From the NCBI RefSeq assembly GCF_900167945.1, contig NZ_FUZA01000002.1, forward strand, positions 558,001 to 622,000: a stretch of 64,000 nucleotides of DNA, written 5' to 3'. This document shows, in pieces, positions 53,772 through 62,811 of this stretch. Numbering within the stretch: the stretch's first letter is position 1; each line of letters opens with the position of its first letter. Position numbers and translations under genes: made by a program. The notes under the pieces are model-generated. The model was not told the DNA's origin. It did no database searches and was given only the letters and a program-made list of their open reading frames with translations. The stretch comes from Dyadobacter psychrophilus (GTDB taxonomy: Bacteria; Bacteroidota; Bacteroidia; Cytophagales; Spirosomataceae).

Positions 53772-54029
53772 ATGGATAATTTAAAGGAAGACCTTAAAAA
53801 ACAGATAATAGAGCAGTTAAACCTCGAAGATATTACGCCCACCGACATTGCGGACGATGCATTGCTGTTCGATGACGGAGGTCTTGGACTGGACTCTATC
53901 GATGCGTTGGAACTGATCGTTTTGCTTGAAAAATATCATGGGATACAAGTTGTAAATCCAGAAGAAGGAAAGGTCGCATTCAGGTCTATTGATACGATGG
54001 CTGAATACATCCGTAAAAGAAAAAGCTGA
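53772..54029 (+). CDS. acyl carrier protein 2
   Basis: 85 residues. Phosphopantetheine serine S42 in GLGLDSIDALELIVLLE. The aryl-polyene type of locus commonly has two ACPs, one of which may load the aryl starter. It ends 13 bp before the next ketosynthase. Confidence 0.9.
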   Translation: MDNLKEDLKKQIIEQLNLEDITPTDIADDALLFDDGGLGLDSIDALELIVLLEKYHGIQVVNPEEGKVAFRSIDTMAEYIRKRKS

Positions 54030-54042
54030 ACGAAATCTCAAA

Positions 54043-55227
54043 ATGAGCGTCCGAGTAACCGGTATTGGCATTATTTCAGCGATTGGACTAACAGTTGCGG
54101 AAAACCTGCGGTCGCTGAAAGAAAGCAGGTCCGGAATAGGGCCGGTACAATATCTGGAAGAGGAGGAAGGATTGCTGGTTGGCGAGGTCAAAATGTCTGA
54201 CCAGACCCTGAAAAATGAGCTTGGGATTGGTTCAAAAGCCATTTCCCGCACGTCGTTACTAGGCCTTAAAGCGGCAAAAGAGGCCTGGGGTGAAAACCAG
54301 CACTCAAAAAAGATCAGGACCGGAATTATTTCTTCAACATCCGTCGGAGGAATGGACAGGACTGAGGATTTTTACAAAACATATCTGGCTGGCACAAATC
54401 CTGATTATAAGCTGCTGAAAACGCACGACAGCGGCAATACAACGGAGAGAATAGCTGCTGAGCTGGGCATTTCAGGTTACATCAACACGCTCTCAACAGC
54501 TTGTTCGTCAGGCGCTAATGCGATCATGTTGGGTGCACGCCTGCTTTTAAGCGGAAAACTGGACAGGGTTTTGGTAGGAGGCTCCGACGCGTTGACAAAA
54601 TTCACAATCAATGGTTTTCGCTCGCTGATGATTTACGATGATCAATGGTGCAGGCCATTTGACGAGACCAGAAGCGGTTTGAATCTTGGCGAAGGTGCCG
54701 CATTTTTATTACTTGAAAATGATAGCAGCATTGACATTTCGGGAAATAAAACGATCGGTTACGTCAATGGCTGGGCGAATGCGGCAGACGCATATCATCA
54801 AACTGCCTCGTCACCGGACGGAAAAGGCGCTACGCTGGCTATAACGAATGCTTTGGAGAAATCCGGCTTTGCGTTATCGGACATTTCATACATTAATGCC
54901 CACGGCACGGGCACGAAGAATAACGATTTGTCTGAGTCGGTTGCACTTCGGAATGTGTTCGGTGAGAATATTCCTTCTTTTAGTTCAACAAAGTCGTTTA
55001 CAGGTCATACATTAGCCGCTGCCGGTGCTATTGAAGCAGTTTTTTCCATTCTGGCCATTCAGCACGACCTGATTTTTCCCAATTTGAATTACAAAATACC
55101 TATTGCTGAAACGGGTCTGGAACCTGTTGCTTCGCTGCAAACCGAAAAACCTGTCAAGGCAGTTCTGTCCAATTCTTTTGGTTTCGGCGGAAATAACTCT
55201 TCATTGGTCTTTTCCAACCACGATTAA
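54043..55227 (+). CDS. beta-ketoacyl-ACP synthase, active (third)
   Basis: 394 residues from ATG 54043 (MSVRVTGIG). Longer starts would overlap ACP 2. Cys154 in STACSSGANAIMLG, His in NAHGTGTKNNDLSES and His in FTGHTLAAAGAIE complete the active site. It is followed after 29 bp by a degenerate paralog of the locus. Confidence 0.92.
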   Translation: MSVRVTGIGIISAIGLTVAENLRSLKESRSGIGPVQYLEEEEGLLVGEVKMSDQTLKNELGIGSKAISRTSLLGLKAAKEAWGENQHSKKIRTGIISSTSVGGMDRTEDFYKTYLAGTNPDYKLLKTHDSGNTTERIAAELGISGYINTLSTACSSGANAIMLGARLLLSGKLDRVLVGGSDALTKFTINGFRSLMIYDDQWCRPFDETRSGLNLGEGAAFLLLENDSSIDISGNKTIGYVNGWANAADAYHQTASSPDGKGATLAITNALEKSGFALSDISYINAHGTGTKNNDLSESVALRNVFGENIPSFSSTKSFTGHTLAAAGAIEAVFSILAIQHDLIFPNLNYKIPIAETGLEPVASLQTEKPVKAVLSNSFGFGGNNSSLVFSNHD

Positions 55228-55256
55228 TTTTTCAACAAATTCAAAGCCCCTTATAG

Positions 55257-56219
55257 TTGTATTACATTTCTGCCGCATCGACCATTTCACATCAGCCCAC
55301 ATTTCAGAATGTTGGCTTTTCCACGCATATTGAGCCGCTGCAGGAAACTTCCGTGCTTCTAACGCCGGATTATAAAGGTTTTATCGACGCAGGACTTCTT
55401 CGCAGAATGAGCAAGATATTAAGGATGTCAGTGGCTTGCGCAAAAGATTGCATAGGGCAGGCCGGGATCGATCAGCCGGACGCAATCATCGTTGGAACGG
55501 GATTAGGCTGTCTTTTGGATACTGAAAAATTTCTTAACAATGTTCTGACAATCGAAGGTCTGCTTCCACCAACGTCGTTTATTCAGTCGACGCACAACAC
55601 CATGGCTGGCCAAATTTCTTTAAGCATCGGCAACCACGGGTATAACATGACCCACACGCAAAATTCTATTTCGTTTGAAAATGCCCTGCTTGACGCCATG
55701 TTGCTTCTGGAAGAAGGGGAAAGAAACGTTCTGATAGGCGCTGCTGACGAAGCTATTGACTTTCTAAACGTAATTTCTGAAAAGCTTCACTTGCAGCTGC
55801 AACATTCCCTCACTTCCGGGGCGTCGTTTTTTATCCTTTCGAAGCAGAAAAATGATCATGCGCTTGCGTGTGTGAAGGATACCCAGGCAATAGGGCTTGT
55901 TAATGATGTTACCGGGCAGATCAAGGATTTTTTGGCAGGGAATGAAATGAAAGTTCAGGATCTGGATTTAGTGCTTTTGCCTGGAACCAGCCATCATAGC
56001 GATGGGCTTCCTGCTTCACTCGCCAGTTTGAATCTGGAAGAAAATAAATGCGTCGATTATCTGCGCTTTTCAGGAATTTACCCTACTGCTTCTGCTTTTG
56101 CAATGCATTTGGCAGCGGATAAAATGAAAGCGGATAAATCGCTAAAAAATGTGCTGATTTGCAATACATTGATTCAAAGTAACCTGGGGTTAACACTCTT
56201 GCAATCCGTTGAAGCATAA
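55257..56219 (+). CDS. degenerate beta-ketoacyl synthase-like protein (paralog of 38497-39540)
   Basis: 320 residues, TTG start. It shares AGLLRRMSKILRMS, FIQSTHNTMAG, ENALLDAMLLLEEG and YPTASAFA with the protein at 38497. At the nucleophile site it has THTQNSISFENAL: Gln in place of Cys, as in type II PKS chain length factors. The C-terminal His motif is also missing (SGIYPTASAF). It is probably a chain-length or structural partner of the ketosynthase just upstream. Its TTG start is supported by the paralog's MYITDSA beginning. Confidence 0.75.
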   Translation: MYYISAASTISHQPTFQNVGFSTHIEPLQETSVLLTPDYKGFIDAGLLRRMSKILRMSVACAKDCIGQAGIDQPDAIIVGTGLGCLLDTEKFLNNVLTIEGLLPPTSFIQSTHNTMAGQISLSIGNHGYNMTHTQNSISFENALLDAMLLLEEGERNVLIGAADEAIDFLNVISEKLHLQLQHSLTSGASFFILSKQKNDHALACVKDTQAIGLVNDVTGQIKDFLAGNEMKVQDLDLVLLPGTSHHSDGLPASLASLNLEENKCVDYLRFSGIYPTASAFAMHLAADKMKADKSLKNVLICNTLIQSNLGLTLLQSVEA

Positions 56220-56973
56220 CATTACAACAGCAATCTCCATCACCGTTTTTGCACTCTGCGGAATTATTTTCTGGGAAACAGGTTTTGCATGGCTGGTCTT
56301 CATCGCGATCACACTCGCATATCTGGCCATCACGGCGTACGGTTCTTTTACGATCCAGGCCAATTACTTCATCAAATCCATCAATCGGGGAAAGCGAAAA
56401 TCAATTGCCCTAACATTCGATGACGGTCCAGATCCCGAAACCACCCCCAGGATTTTGGATATTCTAAAAGAAAAGGACATTAAAGCGACGTTTTTTGTGA
56501 TTGGTAAAAGAGCCGAAAGGCATCCGGACCTGCTTCGCCGCATCGATGAGGAAGGCCATATCATTGCCAATCATTCATACAGCCATCATTACCTGATCGC
56601 TTTTTTTTCGACAGAAAAACTGAAACAGGACCTGGACCATTGTACAAATGTGATTTCCGGAATTCTTGGAAAAACACCAAATTTTTTCAGGCCGCCTTTC
56701 GGTGTTACCAACCCGCGCTATGCCCATGTGTTGCGCGAACTGAAACTTGCTTCCGTCGGATGGTCGGTGAGGAGCATGGACACGAAGGCAAAAAATAAGT
56801 ACGAAATCATTAATAGGGTCATCTCAAAATTAAAGGCGAAAGACATCGTTTTGCTGCACGACAACAGGAAGGTTACTGCCGATTCGCTCGAAGATCTTAT
56901 CGAACATTGTTTGCAAAAAGGAATAAAAATTGAACCGCTTTCAAAGCTGATCCAAAGGGAACCATATGAATAA
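56209..56973 (+). CDS. polysaccharide deacetylase-family protein
   Basis: 254 residues, TTG start overlapping the previous stop by 11 bp. Two N-terminal membrane helices (about 5-48), then a NodB domain: ALTFDDGPDPETTP (catalytic base and metal Asp), HSYSHHYLIAF (metal His), FRPPFGVTNPRY. It would remove an acetyl group from a glycan or glycolipid at the membrane; its target in the pigment locus is unclear. Confidence 0.82.
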   Translation: MKHNITTAISITVFALCGIIFWETGFAWLVFIAITLAYLAITAYGSFTIQANYFIKSINRGKRKSIALTFDDGPDPETTPRILDILKEKDIKATFFVIGKRAERHPDLLRRIDEEGHIIANHSYSHHYLIAFFSTEKLKQDLDHCTNVISGILGKTPNFFRPPFGVTNPRYAHVLRELKLASVGWSVRSMDTKAKNKYEIINRVISKLKAKDIVLLHDNRKVTADSLEDLIEHCLQKGIKIEPLSKLIQREPYE

Positions 56974-57595
56974 ATTCGCGTTAATGTTGCTCGTGTGTTT
57001 TGCGACCATCCGGCTCGCGAATGGACAAGCCTTCAAAAATTCTGCAAATCAGGAAAAAGTTTTTCAGGACCTGCGCAGGGCCTCGCAAGCAGTGAGTTCT
57101 ATTCAGGCAGCATTTACGGAAGAGAAATTTTTGTCCGTTTTAAAGCAGCCTGAATATTCATCAGGGCTTTTTTATTACAAAAAAAATGACAAGATGAGGT
57201 GGGAGCAAAAGACGCCTGTTAATTATGTAATATTAATTAACGGTGATAGAATGCGTGTTCAGGAGGCTGGAAAGGAGAAAAATGTAGGGCAGGCAGGTAG
57301 GATGGCGGGACAGATCAAGGAACTAATGATTGGGCTTGTTAACGGCGATTTTCATCAAAATAAAGCATTTTCCCAGAGCTGTCTTGAAAGTGCGGATCAG
57401 TATATGGTCGTGCTGACACCCGTTAACCGCAGGTTGAAAAGTATCTATTCGAAGATCACATTGGTCTTTCCGAAAAACACGCTGCACCTGAAAGAGCTTT
57501 CGTTTTTTGAAAAAGGCGGGGACAAAAGTGTCATGAAATTTCAGAACGAAAAATTTAATCAACCGATAGACGATAGTCTTTTCTTGAACTTTTGA
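56966..57595 (+). CDS. LolA-like outer-membrane lipoprotein carrier family protein
   Basis: 209 residues with a signal peptide (1-20, RLANGQ). The fold pattern SIQAAFTEEKFLSVLKQPEYSSGLFYYKKNDKMRWEQ is LolA-like. Related proteins in aryl-polyene loci probably carry the lipid-linked pigment across the periplasm. It overlaps the deacetylase gene by 8 bp. Confidence 0.82.
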   Translation: MNKFALMLLVCFATIRLANGQAFKNSANQEKVFQDLRRASQAVSSIQAAFTEEKFLSVLKQPEYSSGLFYYKKNDKMRWEQKTPVNYVILINGDRMRVQEAGKEKNVGQAGRMAGQIKELMIGLVNGDFHQNKAFSQSCLESADQYMVVLTPVNRRLKSIYSKITLVFPKNTLHLKELSFFEKGGDKSVMKFQNEKFNQPIDDSLFLNF

Positions 57596-57619
57596 GGTAT
57601 CCATTAATAGAACGCAGGC

Positions 57620-57976
57620 ATGTTTGTAAATAGTCTCTATTTCATCATCAGCAATGAGCTGACTCCGGAGAACATTGTTTCAGAGATAAAGATCAATGAA
57701 CAACATGCCGTATTTGAAGGCCATTTTCCCAACTCACCCGTTATGCCTGGCGTGGTGCAGTTACAGATCGTGAAAGAAGTTTTGGAAGCGCATCTTGAAA
57801 GGAAACTGGCAATGAAAGCGATGCGGACATGTAAATTCCTTGAAGTGCTTGATCCAAGGAAAAATCCAAATGTTCGGATCCATATCAAATACAAGCAGTC
57901 GGAAATTTTAGATGTGATTGCCTCAGGAGAAGACAACGGAAAAGTTTTTTTCAAAATGCAGGCGAGCTACCTTTAA
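57620..57976 (+). CDS. second hotdog 3-hydroxyacyl-ACP dehydratase-like protein
   Basis: 118 residues. FEGHFPNSPVMPGVVQLQIVKE holds the FabZ-type catalytic His. The Glu is replaced by Gln or lies elsewhere (FabZ has PGVLxxEAMAQ; here PGVVQLQIVKE), so activity could be reduced. It may form a heterodimer with the dehydratase at 51172. Confidence 0.83.
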   Translation: MFVNSLYFIISNELTPENIVSEIKINEQHAVFEGHFPNSPVMPGVVQLQIVKEVLEAHLERKLAMKAMRTCKFLEVLDPRKNPNVRIHIKYKQSEILDVIASGEDNGKVFFKMQASYL

Positions 57977-58043
57977 TTGAAGATTCGTTCAATATACTCA
58001 GCGGCCGATCATTCAAATTAGCCAACTGATCATAAACATAACA

Positions 58044-59198
58044 ATGACCTTAAAGGACATCAATTGCTGCGTAATTGTACCTACTTACAATAATATCAAT
58101 ACCATAGAAAGGATTCTCGAATCCCTTCTTCTCTTCTCAGGCGAACAGGACATCATTGTTGTCAACGACGGCTCTACGGACAGGACACCTTATCTGCTGT
58201 TGAAATACACGAAGCGGGTAACTGTTATCGACTATGTGCTTAACCACGGCAAGGGCTTCGCGCTTCGTGCAGGTTTTAAACAAGCGATTATTATGGGCTA
58301 TGATAATGCGATTACAATCGATTCTGATGGCCAGCACCAAGTTTCCGACATTCCGATTTTCCTTGAGGCCGCTGCGAAAAACCCCGGCGCGGTAATCATG
58401 GGTTCCAGGGATATGGAGCAGGAGGGCGTGCCTGGTAAAAGCTCTTTCGGGAATAAGTTTTCCAACTTTTGGTTCAAGTTCGAGACAGGCATTTCCCTTC
58501 CGGATACGCAAACGGGTTTCCGGCTGTATCCACTGGCTGAAATCGCCGAGATGAAGCTTTACACGACCAAGTTCGAAACGGAAATTGAAGTTCTGGTAAG
58601 GCTTGCATGGCGCAATGTTCCCATCATTCCCGTAAAAATTGATGTGATATATGATAAGGAAGAGCGCGTCACACACTTTCGCCCGTTCAAGGATTTTGCA
58701 AGGATAAGCGTTCTCAACACGGTCCTGGTCATTCTCACATTGCTTTATTATTTACCCAAAAGGCTGATTGGTAAAATAAAAAAAAAAGGCCTCTGGAAGA
58801 TCATTAAGGAGGAGGCGGTCAAGCCGGAAGAGTCCAATTTAAGCAAGGCAAAGTCCATTGGTTTTGGGTTTTTTATGGGCATTGTCCCGGTTTGGGGTTT
58901 TCAGCTGTTGATCGGGATTCCGCTTTCCATTTATTTTAGGATGAACAAGGTGCTTTTTCTGGCTGCGGCTAACATTAGCATTCCTCCATTTATTCCCATT
59001 ATTATTTACGGGAGCTATAAGTTTGGCGGGCTGTTTTATAAAGATGGCTTGCAACTCACTTCAATTGAGAATCTTACACTCAGCTCGATCCATGTAAATT
59101 TCGTACAATATTTCATCGGCGGAACATTGCTTGCGACGGCAACCGGAGTTGTGGGCTTCATTATAACGTATCTTTTATTGGTCATTTTTCGCGGGTAA
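58044..59198 (+). CDS. glycosyltransferase family 2 fused to DUF2062
   Basis: 384 residues. A GT2 domain like dolichol-phosphate mannose synthase (VIVPTYNNINTIERIL, VVNDGSTDRT, ITIDSDGQHQ DxD motif) covers 1-230. A membrane-bound DUF2062 domain follows (KAKSIGFGFFMGIVPVWGFQ and PPFIPIIIYGSYKFGG). It probably glycosylates a lipid and is the last gene of the pigment locus. Confidence 0.87.
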   Translation: MTLKDINCCVIVPTYNNINTIERILESLLLFSGEQDIIVVNDGSTDRTPYLLLKYTKRVTVIDYVLNHGKGFALRAGFKQAIIMGYDNAITIDSDGQHQVSDIPIFLEAAAKNPGAVIMGSRDMEQEGVPGKSSFGNKFSNFWFKFETGISLPDTQTGFRLYPLAEIAEMKLYTTKFETEIEVLVRLAWRNVPIIPVKIDVIYDKEERVTHFRPFKDFARISVLNTVLVILTLLYYLPKRLIGKIKKKGLWKIIKEEAVKPEESNLSKAKSIGFGFFMGIVPVWGFQLLIGIPLSIYFRMNKVLFLAAANISIPPFIPIIIYGSYKFGGLFYKDGLQLTSIENLTLSSIHVNFVQYFIGGTLLATATGVVGFIITYLLLVIFRG

Positions 59199-59287
59199 CG
59201 CCACTTCACCAGCATCCCGCCCGTCCGGGCATTCTACAAATTTTTATAAAATCTATACGAATTGATCAAAAATTAGCGGTTTCACAT

Positions 59288-59317
59288 TTTGTTATGAGGT
59301 CTCATTCTCTATATTTA
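59288..59317 (+). promoter_or_regulatory. possible promoter of the membrane pyrophosphatase gene
   Basis: TTTG (59288-59291) and TATATTTA (59310-59317, one mismatch to TAnnTTTG) with an 18-bp spacer, about 40 nt before the ATG at 59357. The spacer is a little short. Confidence 0.35.
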
Positions 59318-59356
59318 CGAGATTTTAAAAACCTTTAACCTAATTTAGTTTATCGC

Positions 59357-61576
59357 ATGAGTAACATTACCTATTTAGTGCCGGCTTTGGGCCTTGTTGG
59401 CTTGCTGGTTATGTTCTTCAAAAGAGGCTGGGTGGTCCGGCAGGACGGTGGAAGTCCTGAGATGAAAGAAATCGCGGATGCTATTGCAGATGGTGCCCTT
59501 GCCTTCCTGAAAGCCGAATGGCGTGTACTCATAGTCTTTGGTATCATTGTCAGCATTTTGTTGGGTTACTCAGGCACATTGGTTGAAAATTCCAGTGCCT
59601 TTATTGGCATTTCGTTCCTGATCGGTGCATTTATTTCTGCATTTGCAGGCTACATCGGGATGAATATTGCAACTAAATCCAACGTCCGCACCACGCAGGC
59701 AGCACGCACAAGTCTTACCAAGGCGCTTGAAGTGTCGTTCACTGGCGGTTCCGTCATGGGCATTGGTGTGGCAAGCCTGGCCGTGATCGGACTGGGCGGT
59801 TTATTTATCATTTTATATCATTTTTTTGTTGGCGACAGCACGGATGTGAATGGGCTGGGCATGGAGAAAGTGCTCGAAGTGCTTGCAGGGTTCTCGCTTG
59901 GCGCTGAGTCCATTGCGCTTTTTGCGCGTGTGGGCGGTGGTATTTATACCAAAGCTGCCGACGTTGGAGCCGATCTTGTTGGAAAAGTAGAAGCTGGAAT
60001 CCCGGAAGATGATCCGCGAAATCCCGCGACAATTGCTGACAATGTGGGTGATAATGTGGGCGATGTCGCTGGTATGGGAGCAGATTTGTTCGGCTCATAT
60101 GTGGCAACAATTTTAGCAACAATGGTTCTGGGCCGGGAGATCATCGCGGAGGGAACAGATAATTTCGGAGGGATTTCCCCGATTTTGCTCCCTATGGTGA
60201 TTGCGGGCATGGGTTTGATCGCATCGATCATTGGCATGCTGTTGGTTCGCGTAAAAGATGATAACGGAAATGTGCAGGGCGCATTGAACCTGGGCAACTG
60301 GGGTTCAATCATCCTCGTTTTGATCGCAAGTTATCCACTCACCATATGGATGCTGCCGGAAGGAACATTGACAATTCGGGGCGTTGACTTTACTTCACTG
60401 GATGTTTTCTGGGCCATTTTATTGGGATCTATTGTGGGTGCGATCATGTCCCTGGTTACTGAATATTACACCGCTATGGGTAAAAGGCCCGTTCAATCCA
60501 TTGTAAATCAATCTTCAACAGGTCACGCAACAAACATTATCGGCGGACTTTCTGTTGGTATGGAATCTACGGTGATTCCAACTTTGGTTTTGGCAGCTGG
60601 TATTTTCATCAGTTATGAATTTGCCGGATTGTACGGGGTGGCGATTGCAGCCGCAGGAATGATGGCAACTACTGCTATGCAGCTTGCTATCGACGCATTT
60701 GGACCGATTGCTGATAATGCAGGTGGCATTGCTGAAATGGCCCATTTACCGGAGGAAGTTCGTGGTCGTACGGACATTTTGGATGCGGTTGGTAACACAA
60801 CTGCCGCTTCGGGAAAAGGTTTTGCCATTGCATCCGCTGCACTTACTTCCTTGGCGCTTTTTGCCGCTTTCTGTGGTGTAGCAGGCATTAATTCGATTGA
60901 TATTTACAAAGCAAATGTGTTGGCCGGGCTGTTTGTAGGAGCTATGATTCCATTCATCTTCTCCTCTCTGGCGATTGCCGCAGTAGGTCGCGCCGCCATG
61001 AAAATGGTTGAAGAAGTGCGCCGCCAATTCCGTGAAATTCCGGGAATTATGGAAGGAACTGCCAAGCCTGAATATGATAAATGTGTGGCCATTTCCACGC
61101 AGGCATCCATCCGAGAAATGGTTGCGCCTGGTCTCATTGCTTTGATTGTCCCGGTTATTGTTGGTTTCCTTTTTGGACCAGAGGTGCTGGGAGGCACATT
61201 AGCAGGGGTTACGGTTTCAGGTGTGTTAATGGGTATTTTCCAAAACAATGCAGGTGGTGCCTGGGATAATGCGAAAAAGTCATTTGAAAAAGGTGCTGTC
61301 ATCAATGGTGAAACTTACTATAAAAAGTCTGAGCCGCATAAGGCCGCTGTAACGGGCGATACGGTTGGGGATCCATTCAAAGACACCTCGGGTCCGTCGA
61401 TGAATATTCTTATTAAACTAATGTCCATCGTTTCCCTCGTCATCGCACCGCACATCGCAGTAGATAAGGCTGATCTGGAAGGTTTCGATGCAAAACCGAA
61501 AGAAATCCACGCTATTTCCGAACAAGCCACCAACATGGAAGGCCGGGCTGATATTGCGGTGTATCCTGCAAGGTAG
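59357..61576 (+). CDS. hppA: membrane-bound ion-translocating pyrophosphatase, K+-dependent type
   Basis: 739 residues with about 16 membrane helices. It hydrolyses pyrophosphate and pumps H+ or Na+. Active-site loops: [44 protein letters not shown] split over 195-240, and [16 protein letters not shown] near the end. At the K+-selectivity site it has [10 protein letters not shown] (Ala 483, Gly 486), the K+-dependent pattern; independent enzymes have Lys there. Many such enzymes pump Na+. The ion is not decided by sequence alone. Confidence 0.95.
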   Translation: MSNITYLVPALGLVGLLVMFFKRGWVVRQDGGSPEMKEIADAIADGALAFLKAEWRVLIVFGIIVSILLGYSGTLVENSSAFIGISFLIGAFISAFAGYIGMNIATKSNVRTTQAARTSLTKALEVSFTGGSVMGIGVASLAVIGLGGLFIILYHFFVGDSTDVNGLGMEKVLEVLAGFSLGAESIALFARVGGGIYTKAADVGADLVGKVEAGIPEDDPRNPATIADNVGDNVGDVAGMGADLFGSYVATILATMVLGREIIAEGTDNFGGISPILLPMVIAGMGLIASIIGMLLVRVKDDNGNVQGALNLGNWGSIILVLIASYPLTIWMLPEGTLTIRGVDFTSLDVFWAILLGSIVGAIMSLVTEYYTAMGKRPVQSIVNQSSTGHATNIIGGLSVGMESTVIPTLVLAAGIFISYEFAGLYGVAIAAAGMMATTAMQLAIDAFGPIADNAGGIAEMAHLPEEVRGRTDILDAVGNTTAASGKGFAIASAALTSLALFAAFCGVAGINSIDIYKANVLAGLFVGAMIPFIFSSLAIAAVGRAAMKMVEEVRRQFREIPGIMEGTAKPEYDKCVAISTQASIREMVAPGLIALIVPVIVGFLFGPEVLGGTLAGVTVSGVLMGIFQNNAGGAWDNAKKSFEKGAVINGETYYKKSEPHKAAVTGDTVGDPFKDTSGPSMNILIKLMSIVSLVIAPHIAVDKADLEGFDAKPKEIHAISEQATNMEGRADIAVYPAR

Positions 61577-61611
61577 GTTGGCGAACATTAATTGAACCGA
61601 TATATTGCAAA

Positions 61612-61646
61612 CCGCCCGGCAGTAATTTGTCGGGCGGTTTTTTATT
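61612..61646 (+). terminator. Rho-independent terminator of the pyrophosphatase gene
   Basis: Perfect 9-bp stem AACCGCCCG (61612-61620) with CGGGCGGTT (61633-61641), followed by TTTTTATT. Confidence 0.9.
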
Positions 61647-61722
61647 CTCGTAGCACGTAACTGCCGATGGTAATATTTGTTTCTCCAAATGTTAATAGTT
61701 AAATTGATAAAAAGTTATTGTC

Positions 61723-61938
61723 ATGGAAGTACTGACCATTGAGGTAAGTGACCCAAAAGCCAAACGTTTGCTCGATGATTTGGCAGATTTGGGTTTAATA
61801 TCAATTAAGGAAGCGAAACCGGCGTGGAATGAGCGCTGGGATGATTTTTCCAAAACATTGCCTGACGTCGAAGACATTTCAGAGCAGGATATTTTTGACG
61901 AAATTGCAATTGTAAGATCCAATCGCCACGGTTTGTGA
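61723..61938 (+). CDS. small protein upstream of the second PIN toxin, probable antitoxin
   Basis: 71 residues. It has an N-terminal strand-helix (EVLTIEVSDPKAKRLLDDLAD), a Trp-rich middle (AWNERWDDFSKTLP) and an acidic tail (EDISEQDIFDEIAIVRSN). Length, acidity and overlap with the PIN gene fit an antitoxin that binds the toxin through its C-terminus. No DNA-binding domain is recognised. Confidence 0.65.
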   Translation: MEVLTIEVSDPKAKRLLDDLADLGLISIKEAKPAWNERWDDFSKTLPDVEDISEQDIFDEIAIVRSNRHGL

Positions 61939-62366
61939 TCCGTATTGTCATTGATACGAATCTGTACGTGAGTGCTATGATCAGTAGAAATTCACGTCAC
62001 AGATTAGATCAAATACTTAAAGATCAACGCTTTGATATTCTGATTGATAAAACGCTTTTTGAAGAATTCCACGAGGTTATTCATAGACCTAAGTTTAAAA
62101 GATACGTTAGTGTTGAGCAGATTGAATCATTTTTAAATTTGCTTGATGAACGTTGCACGCGTATAAACACAACTTCGAAAGTTTCACACAGTCCAGATCC
62201 GAAAGACGATTTTCTCCTCGCCTTAGCCCTGGATGGGGCCTCGCATTATTTGATCACGGGTAATAAGATCGATTTGCTCGATTTAAAGCAATATGGGGCC
62301 ACATCAATTTTATCCCTGACACAATTTCTAGTGGAGTACTTCCCAACTAATCAGTCAGATTTCTAG
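61935..62366 (+). CDS. PIN-domain ribonuclease, probable toxin (second pair)
   Basis: 143 residues, GTG start overlapping the antitoxin stop by 4 bp. PIN acidic residues: IVIDTNLYVSAM, FEEFHEVIHRPKF, DPKDDFLLALALD and LITGNKIDLL. It is of the same COG1569-like family as the protein at 24773 but is not a close copy. Confidence 0.78.
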   Translation: MIRIVIDTNLYVSAMISRNSRHRLDQILKDQRFDILIDKTLFEEFHEVIHRPKFKRYVSVEQIESFLNLLDERCTRINTTSKVSHSPDPKDDFLLALALDGASHYLITGNKIDLLDLKQYGATSILSLTQFLVEYFPTNQSDF

Positions 62367-62477
62367 CAGCTGATTTCCGCCCGGAACGATTTTTGTTGAG
62401 TCTTAATGCTTCCGTTATAATGTTGCTGATTTAGCGATTTGTGAGGAAGCAGAAATATCTCATCAAAAAGAAATAAC

Positions 62478-62789
62478 ATGAAAAAAGTATTTGTTTTAGC
62501 TGCATTGATCGGATTGTCGACGGCAGCATTTGCGCAACAGGACGACTCGAAGACAAAAACGGAAAAGGCGGTCGATAATACGAAAGCTGCTGGAAGAAAA
62601 GCGGGTAAGGAGATCAAAAAGGACGCGAAAGTGGTTGGTGAAAAAACCAAAGAAGGCGCTGAGGCTGTTGGAGATGGTGTAGAAAAAGGAGCCGATAAAG
62701 TGGAAAAAGGAACCAAAAAAGCTTATAAAGCAACGAAGAGAGAAGCCAAGGAAGCAAAAGAAGACATCAAAGAAAAAGTAGACAAATAG
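62478..62789 (+). CDS. small exported lysine-rich amphipathic-repeat protein
   Basis: 103 residues. After a signal peptide (1-19, TAAFAQ) the whole mature part is a charged helix with repeats of the type A.K.GKEIKKDAK, EKTKEGAEAVGDGVEKGA and EKGTKKAYKATK. It lacks any Trp, Cys or Pro. It resembles LEA-like or apolipoprotein-like 11-mer helices. It is presumably periplasmic or envelope-bound; the function is unknown. Confidence 0.75.
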   Translation: MKKVFVLAALIGLSTAAFAQQDDSKTKTEKAVDNTKAAGRKAGKEIKKDAKVVGEKTKEGAEAVGDGVEKGADKVEKGTKKAYKATKREAKEAKEDIKEKVDK

Positions 62790-62811
62790 CGGAACATTCC
62801 GTTCAATTTCG

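Noticed and set aside
58137..58676. 179-codon minus-strand open frame
   Set aside because: It is antisense to the conserved GT2 domain of the 58044 gene; a by-product of its codon use.
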